DNA of 64,000 nt from Cladorhizidae sp. MBARI D1340-BT2 (taxonomy: Eukaryota > Porifera > Demospongiae > Poecilosclerida > Cladorhizidae): positions 29,439,976 to 29,503,975 of the forward strand of contig JAQNBH010000009.1 of NCBI GenBank assembly GCA_028752905.1, in the 5' to 3' direction. The notes below the pieces were generated by a model. The model saw only the letters and a program-made list of their open reading frames with translations. It was not told the DNA's origin and ran no database searches. Below are positions 47,594 to 59,064 of the stretch, piece by piece. Made by a program: the position numbers and the translations under genes. How positions within the stretch are numbered: position 1 is the first letter of the stretch; each line of letters starts with the position of its first letter.

Positions 47594-47889
47594 CTGTTTG
47601 CATCTAGCTTTAGTCATATCCTCCTGTTTAGTAATGTTATTTGGGATCTACTTGATGGGCACCAGATCGACACCCAGAATAAGACAGGACATAGGCATAG
47701 TCTTGGCTGCCACTTGGACCCATCTCCCAGGAGCTGCACATAAGTCAATCAGAACACGAGAAGATTGAAGAAAGCGATACTTTCTGTTCAGTTCACCAGT
47801 TTAAAGGCAGATATTGCTCTGTAGCCTTGTCACTTTGGTCGAGTGATAAAACCTCTTCATTTCTTCCTTAGTTTTGTCTTCTTTCCCAT
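47594..47889 (-). pseudogene. FTSJ3: FTSJ3/SPB1-like rRNA methyltransferase, N-terminal fragment
   Basis: The minus strand starts MGKKTKLRKK and continues, with frame changes, through [10 protein letters not shown] and [39 protein letters not shown] and LVPIK follow, then TAG, then IPNNITKQEDM and ARCKQ at a GTGAGC donor. The LCAAPGxW-x-QVA block and the GVDLVPI motif are the SAM-binding signature of FtsJ-domain proteins, and the N-terminal MGKK is typical of FTSJ3/SPB1, which acts in nucleolar large-subunit rRNA maturation. Gly of APGGW is Arg here. At least two stops and two frameshifts argue for a pseudogene fragment. No later exon was found convincingly. Confidence 0.75.
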
Positions 47890-48630
47890 TCTAGGTTGAC
47901 ATGTGGGGAATCGCGCAATGTTTAAAAGAACTGCAATATTCATCTCTGCCTTCAATCCTGTACCAGAAACTTGCACCGTACACCGAATACCAATTCATCC
48001 AGAACATTATATGAGTTTGGGTTAGATGCTCTAGCCTTCATCAGGATGCTAAGACTCATGTGGGGTTGTTATTTGGGTTAGCTGGCTAGTTGTCCACCAC
48101 GTGAGTTTCCTGACCGGATGTGGCAGCAATGTAGGAGGGAGTGGTTTTAGCGGGTACAAAGTCTTGCGAATTTAGCGAGTTTTTTTTGCTAAATTAACAA
48201 CCTGCTAAGAAATTTTTGTACCAAATCTGTCCTCTCTCTCATGACTGGAGTGATGTTTGCAGTAACATAGAGGAACTTCCCCTCTACTGGTTCATTGTAT
48301 TAATTCTTAGTAAAAACTTTGACCTCTGCACCGCCAGTGACTTTGGCAGGAATTTTCAGATCTCTTTTAACAACTTGTATTCAGTAATTCTGTATGGCAC
48401 CCTTGTACCATGAAATAGGTGTACCTCGAGATTTCTCTCGGAAAATGTCCAACTACCAGATTCCACTACTGATCCTAGGCCATGACACTTTATGAGCAGC
48501 TATTATTAGGATTGTGAAGTTGCCTAACAGACAATATTTCATTAAGTACTGGGCTTCAGGTAGCCACTAACTACAAAGAAGAAATTAAACTTTTGTTTAT
48601 CATAGAATCCAAAGCACTGGTTCAATGAGC
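47890..48630. other. Spacer, no recognised gene
   Basis: Contains a copy of GCTCTAGCCTTCATCAGGA (about 48030) shared with 18015, and a short inverted pair around TTTAGCGAG...TGCTAAATTAAC near 48175. A 65-codon plus frame at 48216 is not recognised. Confidence 0.3.
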
Positions 48631-48635
48631 AATAA

Positions 48636-49118
48636 ACTTTGAAGTTGATTGAGGAAGGCATTGCTCAATATATTGTGAAAAAACGAGCAGAACTGCAAGT
48701 AGCTGCTACACACAAAGCCCTGGTTTTTAAGAGGGCAAGTGACACAGAAGGTCAAACACGAGTTATCGTCATTAAATTGCAAGTTTGTTCTAGTTCCTGC
48801 TAACATGACATTGTATTCAGCCACTTCATCTAACGGTCAATAGGTCAGCCAAAAAAATCAGATACTACAATGATGCAACAACTTGAGAGTGGGAAGCAGC
48901 TTGGAGATGTTGATGCTGTGAAGAAACAACTTGAGAGTGGTAAGCAACTTGAAGATGTTGAAGTTGATTTTCGCTCAACCACGTGGCTAGTGAAGATGTA
49001 TAACTTCTTCACCACCTGTGTTAAAGGATGGAAGAAGGCAGGTGTACTTGGACTATTGGATGGCAGCACAGAAATTCCAACTGAAGACCCTTTTCAGACA
49101 TTCAAATTATCTCAATGA
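48636..49118 (+). pseudogene. Tigger/jerky-like DDE transposase, C-terminal fragment
   Basis: One frame reads EEGIAQYIVKKRAELQVAAT then HKALVFKRASDTEGQ; a second gives CKFVLVPANMTLY. After a gap, a third reads MMQQLESGKQLGDVDAVKKQ, VEVDFRSTTWLVKMYNFF, GWKKAGVLGLLDG and TEDPFQ, ending in TGA. VPANMT and the C-terminal GWKKAGI/DPF pattern are typical of the end of the DDE_1 domain in Tigger/Tc5/jerky-like transposases. The QPLD segment that should follow VPANMT is deleted. A local duplication repeats QLESGKQL twice (48879-48960). Confidence 0.6.
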
Positions 49119-49504
49119 ACTCTATCTTGACATAATAACATTAAAGTCACCTGAATAATCAACTTCAAATTGTATTCCCTAGAAGTTTCGACTACATACT
49201 CTAGCCTACAGCAGGAATAATTATTGGTATTATAATAACAACAACATACAATTCGTCAATGTTGGCATCCATGTTGGTAAAAATAAAATAATAGAGCCCC
49301 ACCCTCCTTTCACATGTACTGTAGGAGTGACTTCATCTCCGGTTATATATATGCTCATGAAATCCCATATCTATGCCGGTCTTCCTAAAATAGCACCTGC
49401 CAATAATACTAGCACCGAGGGCTTCCTCGAGCCACTGCTGTCTAGCACTTACTAGAACTGCAGAAAATTGGGGCCTGCAGGAATTGAGGTCCACAACTTT
49501 GACT

Positions 49505-49675
49505 GCCTGTAACTGAAATATTTATATTTGTGCATCAGTTTTGGTATTACAAGAGAGCACACAGAGAGAGCTATCGTTTGAGCTATATATAAACTTCATA
49601 GAATGAGGTATGCAGAATTTATGGAGCTCCAAAATCATAACAACAGGTTGTTGTTTTTACTTTTTAACTCAACAC
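49505..49675. mobile_element. Foldback family fragment (one arm)
   Basis: Matches the right arm of copies 1 and 2: GAGCACACAGAGAGAGCTATC, GAGCTATATATAAACTTCAT and AGAATTTATGGAGCTCCAAA. The left arm is absent. Confidence 0.8.
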
Positions 49676-49779
49676 AGGTGACAGACAATTGCCTCTGACA
49701 CATGTGAGATCTTTACCTTTGTGATGAAATTTAACTGCCTAACAATTACATCATGAAATATAAATATTCTTTCAATCAG

Positions 49780-49963
49780 GTTTGTGTATTTAGTGCCAAC
49801 ATTTCAACTTAAATACTTCGGCCCTGATGGAGACAAACGTATTTCACTAGAAACATTAGCACTAAAAACAAAACAGTTGATTGAAATAGAAATATTCATG
49901 TCACCTGATAATAATCATTTAGAAGATGTTCTTTCGCTTGTTACTTCAATATCTAAGCAATAG
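49780..49963 (+). CDS. Possible terminal exon of an unidentified gene
   Basis: A TTTCAATCAG acceptor is followed by 60 open codons ending in TAG. They include YFGPDGDKRISLETLALK and MSPDNNHLEDVLSLVTSI. The composition is protein-like (balanced charge, few Cys or Trp) and the frame fills the exon, but I find no partner exon upstream and no domain. It may be part of a transposon. Confidence 0.3.
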
Positions 49964-50308
49964 GTTGGACGAGAGGAAGGTAGCAGTAGAGGAGAGTACC
50001 AGGTAGGATAAGAACCTTTTGGAGATGGAGGAAAGTTAGTTGGGAATGTAGATCTTAAGTGTGCGGCAGAAAACTTGTTAAAGAGAGATACCATATTTTA
50101 TTACCAGATAATTTAGCTAGCAATATAATATACAAAATGATAAGAGCTACAGCTGGTATAATGTTCAAGTTATCAACTTTGTTATTATATAGAGTATATA
50201 GTTATTGCAATTCTTTCACTGTTTAGCTATCAATATGTACTGACTTCATCTCACTCGCCTGGCAACTGATCTGAATCACTATCATCTACGGGTACACAGA
50301 ATCATAAT

Positions 50309-50405
50309 CTATGTATACCTGCTTCACAGCAATGTATATCTGCTTCACAGCATCATCTTCTATGTATACGTGCTTCACAGCATTATCTTCTATGTATGTG
50401 CATCA
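50309..50405. repeat. About 30-bp tandem repeat (CTTCACAGCA)
   Basis: Three to four units of TATGTATACCTGCTTCACAG-type sequence with CATCATCTTC between some of them. Non-coding. Confidence 0.75.
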
Positions 50406-50836
50406 CTGTATTTTCTTTGTCACTGCTCTCGCCATAAAGAAGGTGATGTTGTGGTCAAGCAGCTCCAAAGTCCCTTCTCAGTCAAACCGCTAATGTCATT
50501 TGTGTTGTTCTGTTGAGCCTTGGGATAGGCCCTCACTAAGTATATGCAAGCAATAAATGACGAGGACAACTGGAAGGAGATAGAAAAACATGATAATTGA
50601 ACTTTGACCTCACAAATGACCCTTTCCATGAGGTAAATTTTCTTGCAAGTGAGGTTATGTATGGTGCATTTAGTCATCGGTAAAACTGTTAAAACAGATT
50701 TCAAGAATTTTTTTTTACAGATAAATGGACAATAATTTAGTTCAGTTTCAGGGACATGACGATGACTTTTGTACTTTTTATAAGCACCTTGCATTTCTTT
50801 TCCAACTGTTATCTCTTCTCTGTATGCTCTGTGTAC

Positions 50837-52266
50837 TCACGTATTTTTCTGTCTGCTGAATACTAACTGAATCCATTGCAGTATGTATAATTTCTCCAAA
50901 CCATTAAACGAGTAATCACATGTATACTGTTTTGCTTGACCACACACATGTTCAATGGGATTTAGTTAGCAGTGGAATTTTGGCAGAAATATTGCTCTGT
51001 ACTCCCTGCTTGTGAAAAGCTCTTCCACCTTCGATTTTTTGGTTTGAAAGTCATCCATTGTCTCAAGCTTCTTGATCATGTCTGCTTTCAACATGCCAGT
51101 AGTGTTAACATTGTTTTCTTGGAGCACTTTTAGCAGGCCGTTCTGTTTACCACTTCCAGTTACGGAAAATTCAACCTACTCCATTATCATTGACCAAGTG
51201 CTCCGAACTTAAAAACAACTCTTGCTGCCATAGGAATATCTGGGTGTGTTTCCTTAGCTTCATCATGTTAGTGTGGGGTTAGACGAAAAAGCCATTGTGT
51301 TCATCAATGAAGTCACTGATCATCAACCACGAAGAGCACCTTTGGGATGAATAGCCAACTTTCCCTCCTCTCCCCATTACCATGACTGGCCTTCATTGGA
51401 ATGAAAGCTTGATTCATCATGGTATAATAACACCAAGCATCGCAGTGCATCTGGATTGCCAATTGTTTCCTCGGTCACTCCATCTACACATAAAGGAGGT
51501 GGCAATTGAGTTAACTCCAAGATTTCAATTTTCCGCAGATACATGCGACGATATTCTCTCCCATCATCATGCTCAAGACCGTCAAAGTATATGGCTTTCT
51601 TTAGAGATGTAGGTGAGAAATCAAGATCATACAGCTAATTTCTGGCTGTTTGTGGAGTGATGGAACGAGAAAAACCAGGTGGTAAGTGAGAATTTGGTAA
51701 CATCTCTGAATTTACCCAGGTTGCAAATTTTGCATCAGTCATAACTGGCTCACTTTTCCTTTACATAACCATGCCAATGCTTTCAATCTGCAGTGTTCAT
51801 CATCCACAACATATGGCCGAATGTGCTTGCCTTGTACTGATCCAGTAAACTCTCCCTTGCACTGGTAGAAATCTTTCATCCAGCCTCTGATTGTCTTTTC
51901 ATTGAAACCAACCACTAAACCAGCTTCAGTAGCTGTAGCAACATAAGTTAGGCCAAAACGCTTTCGAAATATATCCATTATGGTAATGGCAATCATTCTA
52001 ACAGTGTCCTTTGGCTGGCAATGCATCCACTCACTATATGCCTCTTGTGCATCTTCTGAGAAAGGAAATTCGTTCTCTGGCTCAAACTCATCTTCAGATG
52101 ATGGCAGTATCCGAGGGAAAGCAAACAATTCATCAAGCTCACCAAGACTGCTTGAATGTAAGTGAACCTCCTCCCTCTGCTGTTTAGCAGCTCTTGCTAC
52201 AGCTGCTTTGTCAGCATGGTGGTTCCTTGGACCATTGGGACTTTTTGGGGGTCCATTCTCACTCAT
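50837..52266 (-). pseudogene. IS630/Tc1-type DDE endonuclease pseudogene
   Basis: Starts ATG at 52264-52266 (MSENGPPKSPNG). A Lys/Arg and Glu-rich region leads into a helix-turn-helix-like part (IMDIFRKRFGLTYVATATEA, GFNEKTIRGWMKDFY). After a frame change come KKAIYFDGLEHDDGREYRRM, LLYHDESSFHSNEGQSW (catalytic Asp-Glu block), AIHPKGALRG and MISDFIDEHNGFF. The C-terminal part reads GLLKVLQENNVNTTGMLKAD, REYRAIFLPKFHC, stop, LNPIEHVCGQAKQYTCDYSF, with the last catalytic Glu in NPIE. This combination (HDES...PKG...LPKFHC-LNPIE) belongs to a DDE_3-like family of eukaryotic transposases. Frameshifts and stops are multiple; the middle Asp block was not found intact. Confidence 0.75.
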
Positions 52267-52579
52267 AGTTAACCCCCAAAACTTGCTATACTTCAGAGAA
52301 AGAAGCCCAACTGATTCAGTCGCAGGAGTTGTCATGGAAACATGCCACGCCCACTGTTGTATTGTACTAAAATCCCATAGAGTTTCTAAATGCACCAGGT
52401 GCAGCTAAAAGTGGTATCATGAGCTGAGCATTATGGTGCAAGAAATTTTGGGCAAAAAGTAAGTGTTGGTAAGTTACAGTACAAGGTTCGCGTGGACATT
52501 AATGACTTCCTGCACTATACACATATTTTAATATTGAAGTTGAGTTTTTTATTTGAACTCCAGCTACGCAGGGAGTCTA

Positions 52580-53290
52580 AGTCATGTTGAAATTGGTAGC
52601 AGTCGTTCACATTCCATACCAGTTTGATGCATTGGGTGGGATGAGCAATGATGAAGATGTTGTAGAACTTAGTACAAACTTTAATGTAGTAATTAATAAT
52701 AGAGATTTAAAGATACTTCCTTGGGGCAGTCCGAGAGAGACACAGTAGGTACCAGAAGACAGATATGACCTAAACCAGTTCCATATGTCTCTAGTAATTA
52801 CAATGCAGGACTACTTGAATAGAAGTTCACCATGGGGGACACTATCAAAAGCCTCGGTAGATGGTTCAACTTTTGAGTTGTGATAGTCATTACAATAAAT
52901 AGTTAGTTCTCATGAATAGCAACAGCAGTTGAAGGGTGAAACTATTTTTCTGCAATCTGGTTTAGATTGAACAAGTAGCAAAGCTGATTATCTTGTCATA
53001 GACCAGTTTCTCTATAATTTTAGAGACGAGCTATTGGTCTGTAGTTGGCGCCCAAGGGCTTATTACCTGATTTATAAATTGGAATAATGTTGTGTATGTA
53101 CCAATCAGATGCAATGTACTGGTCCATGATGCTCAGGGAGAACAGAATTTGTAGACAGCCAAAGCAGTGTAGTCTTGGATGCATTCCATCAATTTCTTTA
53201 CCTTGGTTTTGGTCAAGTTTTACTAAGGATATCCATACAGTTCCTCTGCAGAGATGGTAAAGGTGGCCTGGATTTCCGAGGAACTAGGCA
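52580..53290 (-). pseudogene. LINE (non-LTR) reverse transcriptase fragment
   Basis: Read downward from about 53280. KEIDGMHPRLHCFG and WYIHNIIPIYKSGNKPL then ANYRPIARL correspond to RT blocks 0-1 (W-x-x-x-x-I-x-PI-x-K-x-G-x-x-x-x-NYRPI). At about 52700, VSLGLPQGSIFKSLLL corresponds to the GVPQGSVLGPLLF block. The FADD block is missing. About 230 codons are traceable with several stops and shifts. Probably a CR1/L2-like element; the clade is uncertain. Confidence 0.7.
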
Positions 53291-53408
53291 TAAGTACTGC
53301 TGTGGAAGGATGAGTGGGCTCCTAGTGAAAACTTAATTGAAGCAGCTGTTTTGCAGACTGTCCCTTTCATAGTGAGTACAGGTAGTTCCAGAGCTATGAT
53401 CGGAATGT

Positions 53409-53722
53409 GTATACTATGTTTATTCTGGCTAGGCTGTTAATGCAGTTGTCTTTCATGATATTCTTTATGATTCGAACATTTGGATCTGAAGTTGTTGGAT
53501 TAAGGAGAGTAATTGCTCATATATAGTTGTAGGTGGAAGGAGTCCTTCTGTAATATTATCATATGTATATTCTGGCTGGGTTGTTAATGCAGTTGTCTTT
53601 CACAATATTCATATGATCTTTTTACTTTGGACATTTGGAACTGAAGTTGGTGGATCATGGAGAGTAGTTGCTCATAGTTGGAGGTGGAAGGAGCCATCCT
53701 GTACTCTGTTCTGCTTGAGTGA
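53409..53722. repeat. Tandem duplication of about 155 bp
   Basis: GTTAATGCAGTTGTCTTTCA, AATTGCTCATATATAGTTGT and GTGGAAGGAG in the first copy recur as GTTAATGCAGTTGTCTTTCA, AGTTGCTCATAGTTG and GTGGAAGGAG in the second. A minus frame (53584-53832) runs through it but is not recognised. Confidence 0.8.
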
Positions 53723-54331
53723 ATGCAGTTGAGAGAATACTTTATTATTGGAGAAAAATATATCGGTCGCTGGTGACGATTTTTTAATACTGACACAGTA
53801 TATTGGTGATTACTGGTTTTAGTGCTAAGCATACATATTCTGTATCATTTAGAGAAAGTAAGTGGGTGAAAACAAAAAATCTAATAGAAGTCACATTCAG
53901 GCCATCCATGTCAGCTTTAGAGAGAGAGATAAAAAAATCTTGCAAGAAGAGGTTGTGTGGGAATGGCAGTAGTTATAAATAAGGTAACTTGAATTGGTCC
54001 AACTTGACCAGAAAGTGGAATAAAGGATGAGCTCAGGATGGTTTGGCAATGACAAAATCAAGGATGTTGCCAGTTTGAGTAGGGCTAGTTATAAACAGAC
54101 GCAGTGTACAGTTATAGACTGAGGTCACAGAACATCGAAGAATTCATGGACGGATTGGTAAGTGAGGCTCAGTTGATATCAGTGAAGTTAAAGTGATACA
54201 TTATTATTACTTTGCCCGTAGCGCAAGTTTCTTTCAGATAAGAGAACAGGCCAAGGTGATATGAATTAGGAGGTACATAGCTACTGTATTCAGTAAGATG
54301 ATTAGATTTAGGTCAAAATAGTTGTAATGAA

Positions 54332-55225
54332 TTGGTGCAAGAAGGTAATATGATGATCCTAGATCCCAATAAGACACGCACACATTTCTCTTATAATAAT
54401 CAAGAGCATGTAACACTACTGAGGCTGGCGGGGCAAGTGGTGCACACTTATCTGCTAATTAAGCAGGATGTGAGAGCATGCTGGGTAATGCCGTACAGAA
54501 GTTATCTTACCGAGTTGAACTACTGGAAGATGGATAGTTTATGTAACATCTACATTCACAGGGAGAACCAAGCTTGGGCTGGAAAGAAGAGAAAGCTCCC
54601 AGTTACCCTGATCATGGTCTACTTGGACCTGAAAGAACCACTCTCCTCGACTATGATGCTTTCTAACAAGCAGAATTTGAGGGTTGCAGATGCTGTGAAT
54701 GATTTCGCCTCTGTCAACTTAGACCATCAGATAGTAAAGAGGAACCAAAGCCAAGATTCAGTGGTAGATTTACCAATGGCTGCCTCTGCTGTTAAATTTC
54801 GGGTGAGTTTCAAACAGCAGTTTGGAATCTGTTGCAGGATGTTGATATAGGGAAGTTTGATTATCTCCTCATCGAGAGCAGTGGAATGACAACTCCTTGG
54901 CCACTATAGCTACCCTAGAGCAGGAATATGGGAGGATGTACCGAATCCTCCTTTATGCTGTAGTGACTGTTGTGGACACCTACGCTCTAGTAGCCAAATT
55001 TAAGAGTAGCGAAACATACCCCGCTGCAACTGATAGCCAACTCCAATATGCTGATGTCATAGTCATGAACAAGAAAAACCACGTTTCCGAGTCACAGTCT
55101 GGCAAAGCATGTGACTGGGAGAGCATGAACTCTGAGGCTACTATGTCCCTCATGCGTGTTGACTGTTGCTTTCTCTCGAGCAGCTATTTCCACAAATCTG
55201 GAAGTGATAGGATGGTATAATGAGG
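54332..55225 (+). pseudogene. CobW/P47K-family (COG0523) GTPase pseudogene
   Basis: From about 54588: KLPVTL, then a Walker A region that reads GLLGPERTTLL in one frame, where GSGKTT is expected. Then NKQNLRVADAVNDFASVNLD, HQIVKRN and DSVVDL. In another frame comes TNGCLCC, the metal-binding GCxCC motif, followed by FQTAVWNLLQDVDIGKFDYL and LIESSGMTTPWPL. After a frame change: YAVVTVVDTYALVAKFKSS, QLQYADVIVMNKKNHVSES (NK-x-D-like). COG0523 proteins are metal-handling GTPases (zinc or cobalt chaperones). At least three frame changes, a TAA after CLCC and loss of the Walker A Gly-Lys indicate a dead copy. The upstream part (54332-54580) is unassigned. Confidence 0.8.
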
Positions 55226-56589
55226 AATATGTGGGATGTGCTCGGTTAATATGTGTGCTATGCCCTCTGCTTTGTGACTCTGCTTCCATTGGTCTCTTGA
55301 GTGGGAATCCTCACATGTGCCAGATTAACACTAGACCTCTGTTGACTCGCATTTGCCAGCAAATTACCTACTAGTTTGATGACCTGCTGCACTACTGTGA
55401 CTGACCTAGTTTATTTACAGGAGTTGTAGACATTACCTGCGATATTTGGGGACTTAGTTCTCAATCTCTCATCCCTTCATCATCAAAATCACTGGCTCAC
55501 CTGACACACACCATACCACCATCGCTACTATGACCAACACTAGATAAGCTTGGGTTACATAGTAAACTATGTGTTGCTTTGTGGACTTCTAACTAACACA
55601 CAAAGACCAACGTGCTCTCTAACTATGCACACACACACCACTACAGACACACCAAACCACACCACATACATACATATATACATACTCCACAATCACACTC
55701 ACTCCCACACACACACATTCACTCACTGACACACACACACACATATTGCCACACAATACACATATACATACGCACAGAGAGAGACACTATAACGGCTGAC
55801 CATAAGAAGCCGTCTGGCTGTGGCCTTATGTATAGCCGTGGCCTTATGTATAGCCAGCCCATTATTAGCTACATATGATCTGCATCTTCACCACACACTA
55901 TAGCAGAAAAATTCTATCTCTTTGCTGTATTTTCAGCGTTGAAATGGTAAATGGTCTGCAATTTGTTTCCTGATAGAGCTAGCTATTATCAGATCCAAGG
56001 CCCAATCACCAGCATACCAGTCTTTTCACCGGATTCAATTCCCAATCACCAATACACAAATCTTTTCACCAGATGCAATGCCTGAGGCATCAGAAATGCC
56101 CCCTAGCCCTAGATTTAGCCTTAGTCCTGGCCTTAGTCCGTCCCAGCCCTAGCCCAAGACTTAAGCCCTAGACAAATGCCTATCCTTAGGCCTAGCCTAG
56201 CATATCAGTCTCTTTTTATATCTTGAAGACTAGGGACTAGTGCAATAAAGACTCACAGCAATCAATGGCCTGGTATCAATTGGTCATGAGCTTTCGTACG
56301 GTTACCAGAAGTCTACTCAAGATATGATAAATATAAATGTATAAGATACATATAATTATAATATTATACATCTTCAGGTATTTATCAAGCCTCAAGGTAG
56401 CAAGCACCAAATATGCTCTTGTCATCCCTCTGGGGTTAGGGTAGGCACATGTAGCAAGCACTGAGGAGATAGACTGTGACAAAATCATATGTGGAGCCGA
56501 CAAGAAGGAGAGCGATGGCATTCCAATTACATGCTTGGATGGAGCTGAAGTCAAGGAGTTGGAAGTTGTTAGAGCATCCAAGCATCACA
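55226..56589. other. CA-rich and CCCTAG-rich non-coding stretch
   Basis: A CA-rich low-complexity zone at about 55615-55770, a degenerate CCCTAG/CCTTAG zone at 56099-56205, and a near-duplicate phrase CCAATCACCAGCATACCAG / CCAATCACCAATACACAAAT at 56002-56060. No gene recognised. Confidence 0.5.
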
Positions 56590-56905
56590 AACAACAATAG
56601 CTAAAGCAGAATCAGCAGCTGAAGAACAACACATTCAGCACATCCCCACCTGGAACTAGCTCTTACTAAGCAGAGGCAGCAGCTGGAGAGAAAAACAGAG
56701 AGAACATACCTAGAGCTAGCTCTAACATGCCAACATCATTGCTAGTATCACGAACAATAATAGTTAAAGCAGAGCGAGCAGCTGGAGAGCAACACAGTCA
56801 GCACATCCCGACCTAGAGGTATCTCTAACTAAGTAGTGGCAGTAAATGGAGAGAAACACAGACAGCACATCCTCACCTAGAGCTAGCTCTAACATGCCAA
56901 CATCA
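56590..56905. repeat. Two-copy repeat of about 157 bp with internal sub-repeats
   Basis: Each copy runs from AACAATAATAGTTAAAGCAG to CTAGCTCTAACATGCCAACA. Within each, a 60-70-bp sub-unit with CAGCTGGAGAG, CAGCACATCC and CACCTAGAGCTAGCTCTAAC occurs twice. Non-coding. Confidence 0.8.
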
Positions 56906-57173
56906 TTTCAAGTAATCTCAGGAAAATGAATAACATGGACGTGCATTATTTTGATTTGTAGGTGCAAATTCCATGATGCAAGCATGCATCTGCTTTTTGG
57001 GGGGGGAGAGGGGGGGAAAGGGGGCGGAAGTTTAAGCTTCCTTGATGCTGCCTACATAGTTTACAATATGTATCATATATTTGGTGTTTTTGAATAGAGC
57101 ACACCATTGGATATTGGTCTGTTGCATTGTTGTGTGCATGCTCATCAGTGTAACTCCGTTAGGTAATATCACA

Positions 57174-57358
57174 TATTGTAAATATATATCACATCTTCAG
57201 GCAGGTATTGTAAATATATATCAAATCTACAGGCAGATATTGTAAATATATATATCATCTTCAGGCAGGTATTGCAGGCAGGTATTATAAATATATATCA
57301 CATCTTCAGGAAGGTATTGTACACATTTTCAGGCAGGTATTGTAAATATATATCACAA
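57174..57358. repeat. About 35-bp tandem repeat next to the LTR element
   Basis: Six imperfect units of TATTGTAAATATATATCAC followed by ATCTTCAGGCAGG. It ends 19 bp before the 5' LTR, so the retrotransposon inserted beside a minisatellite. Confidence 0.88.
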
Positions 57359-57377
57359 CTTGATGTATGGACGTGTC

Positions 57378-57764
57378 TGTTGAGGGCAGACTCATCAACA
57401 TGGACCATGGATGACCTTTAGGCATTAATACAGAGAGTACTGAGGGAACATTACTAAGTTATGTCGCACCAAACCGACTTAGATATTATAATAATTATGT
57501 GGGCCTACCCAGTTATAGTATGTGGAACTTTGCTGAGTGTATGTAAGAATGTATGTCATCCTGTTTATCTGGGAAGTCAGGGTATAAGAACCCTGACTGA
57601 CCAAGGTTCAGGAGCTTTGCCTTGTCCTGTAATTGCAACCTTGTGTCTTCATTAATAATCTAAATTCTCTGATTGCAAGATACGGGTGCTATTTACATAA
57701 GCATAGCTCTGGTGGCAACAATTGATACCATCACTTGAGAGTTAGACTGGACTAACCCTCAACA
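57378..57764 (+). repeat. 5' LTR
   Basis: 387 bp bounded by TGTTGAGGG and CTCAACA. Contains ATTAATAATCTAAATTC and TATAAG words but no promoter was assigned with confidence. Partner of 61744-62114. Confidence 0.93.
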
Positions 57765-57942
57765 CATGGTGGCAGTGGTGCAGAACATAATCACCATAAC
57801 TAACATTCACTACCAACCGAAGCATAGATCCAAGCATCGTCCAAACACGTTCAAAGTCCGACAAGATCAGCGACAAGAAGACAGAACCGACAGCAACTAG
57901 TTCATTCAACACTGAAGCGACTGCCGACTCTATGGCTCTGCT

Positions 57943-59064
57943 ATGGCAACTATGATAGCATCAATGAATCAGGAAAGGGAGGAGAGGTTGAGAACAACAA
58001 TGGAGCATGCAAAGGAAGAAAAGTAGCGAAATGACCTGCTAACAAAATTGGTAGAGGAAAATGCAGCCTTCTACAAGCTCTCAAGAGAGTTCCAACAAGC
58101 CAGTACTTCTGCAAGGGAAGCTGAGCAATTGAAGAGAACAGCACTGCAGGCACTTCACAAAATGGATGAACTAATCGACCCAGAATCTTACCTGAGAAAC
58201 TTTGAACAAACCCTAACAGAGGTGGGACTTCCAGTAACAGAAAGGACCAATATATTATGGAAGCAAGTCTCCGGGAAAGTGATGGAAGCTTTTCAGGAAC
58301 TGGACTTGAGCGTACATTACTAAACATTGAAGACTTTGCTGCTTGAGCATCTGGGTTGTACAGATACTAGAGCCATAAAAACTATTTGGAGAAACACACC
58401 AACAGACAACCTGTCACCTAGACACAATCTCACTCCGATTATGAAGAGCATCAACAGATTCGCAATGCGGATGGAAAGCAAAAAGGACTTCACGATGGAG
58501 ATGTTTCGAGGAACGTTGACGCTTTACTACTCACCAGAGGTATGCCATGCAGTGAGAGGTAATACTTACTAGGATACTCCGGAGGAGATCATCGATGAGC
58601 TGGAAGCTACTTGGGAATCAAAATCCTTTCACGAAAGAAGCAAGATGCACAAGAGACAACTGGAGGGACAACACTCCGGCAGAAAGATGGCCTACAACAA
58701 TCCCAGGGAACAGAAACCGACTAATGGATCAGGTGGGCACCTAACTAAGGGTAGAGATGGGGGGTCCCCCATTGAGCATGATCGGGTTGGTGGCCAAGGT
58801 TTAGCCGGTGGTCCACAGAGGTGTAGATTATTTCCTAAGGACATAGTTTGCTTTGAATGCAATGAAACATGGCATTTTAAGAGGTATTGCCCAAACAATA
58901 AGGTCAAAGCCCGGCTAGGCATGATTAGTTTTGAGTCTGAGGCTGAGGAGTTGCTCAGAACCGGGGACATAAATGGTAGACCGTGTAGGTGCCTCATTGA
59001 CACTGGTGCCAACAAAACAGCAGTCCCTGCTAGGCTATTACAAACTGAATGTTTCACTGGCTAA
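57943..59064 (+). pseudogene. gag (capsid and zinc knuckle) and aspartic protease start
   Basis: ATG at 57943 gives a Lys/Glu-rich coiled start, TAG at 58024, then KMDELIDPESYLRNFEQTL, ILWKQVSGKVMEAFQELDL, stop, LKTLLLEHLGCTD, TIWRNTPTDNLSPRHNL and MEMFRGTLTL, the capsid pattern. The nucleocapsid knuckle is intact: CFECNETWHFKRYC (Cx2Cx4Hx4C). The protease is at 58970-59040: RPCRCLIDTGANKTAVPARL, with the catalytic DTGA. The second half of the protease is in another frame (VDGITKWVR; VLLGKDHPW at about 59160). Interrupted by three stops and frame changes. Confidence 0.85.
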
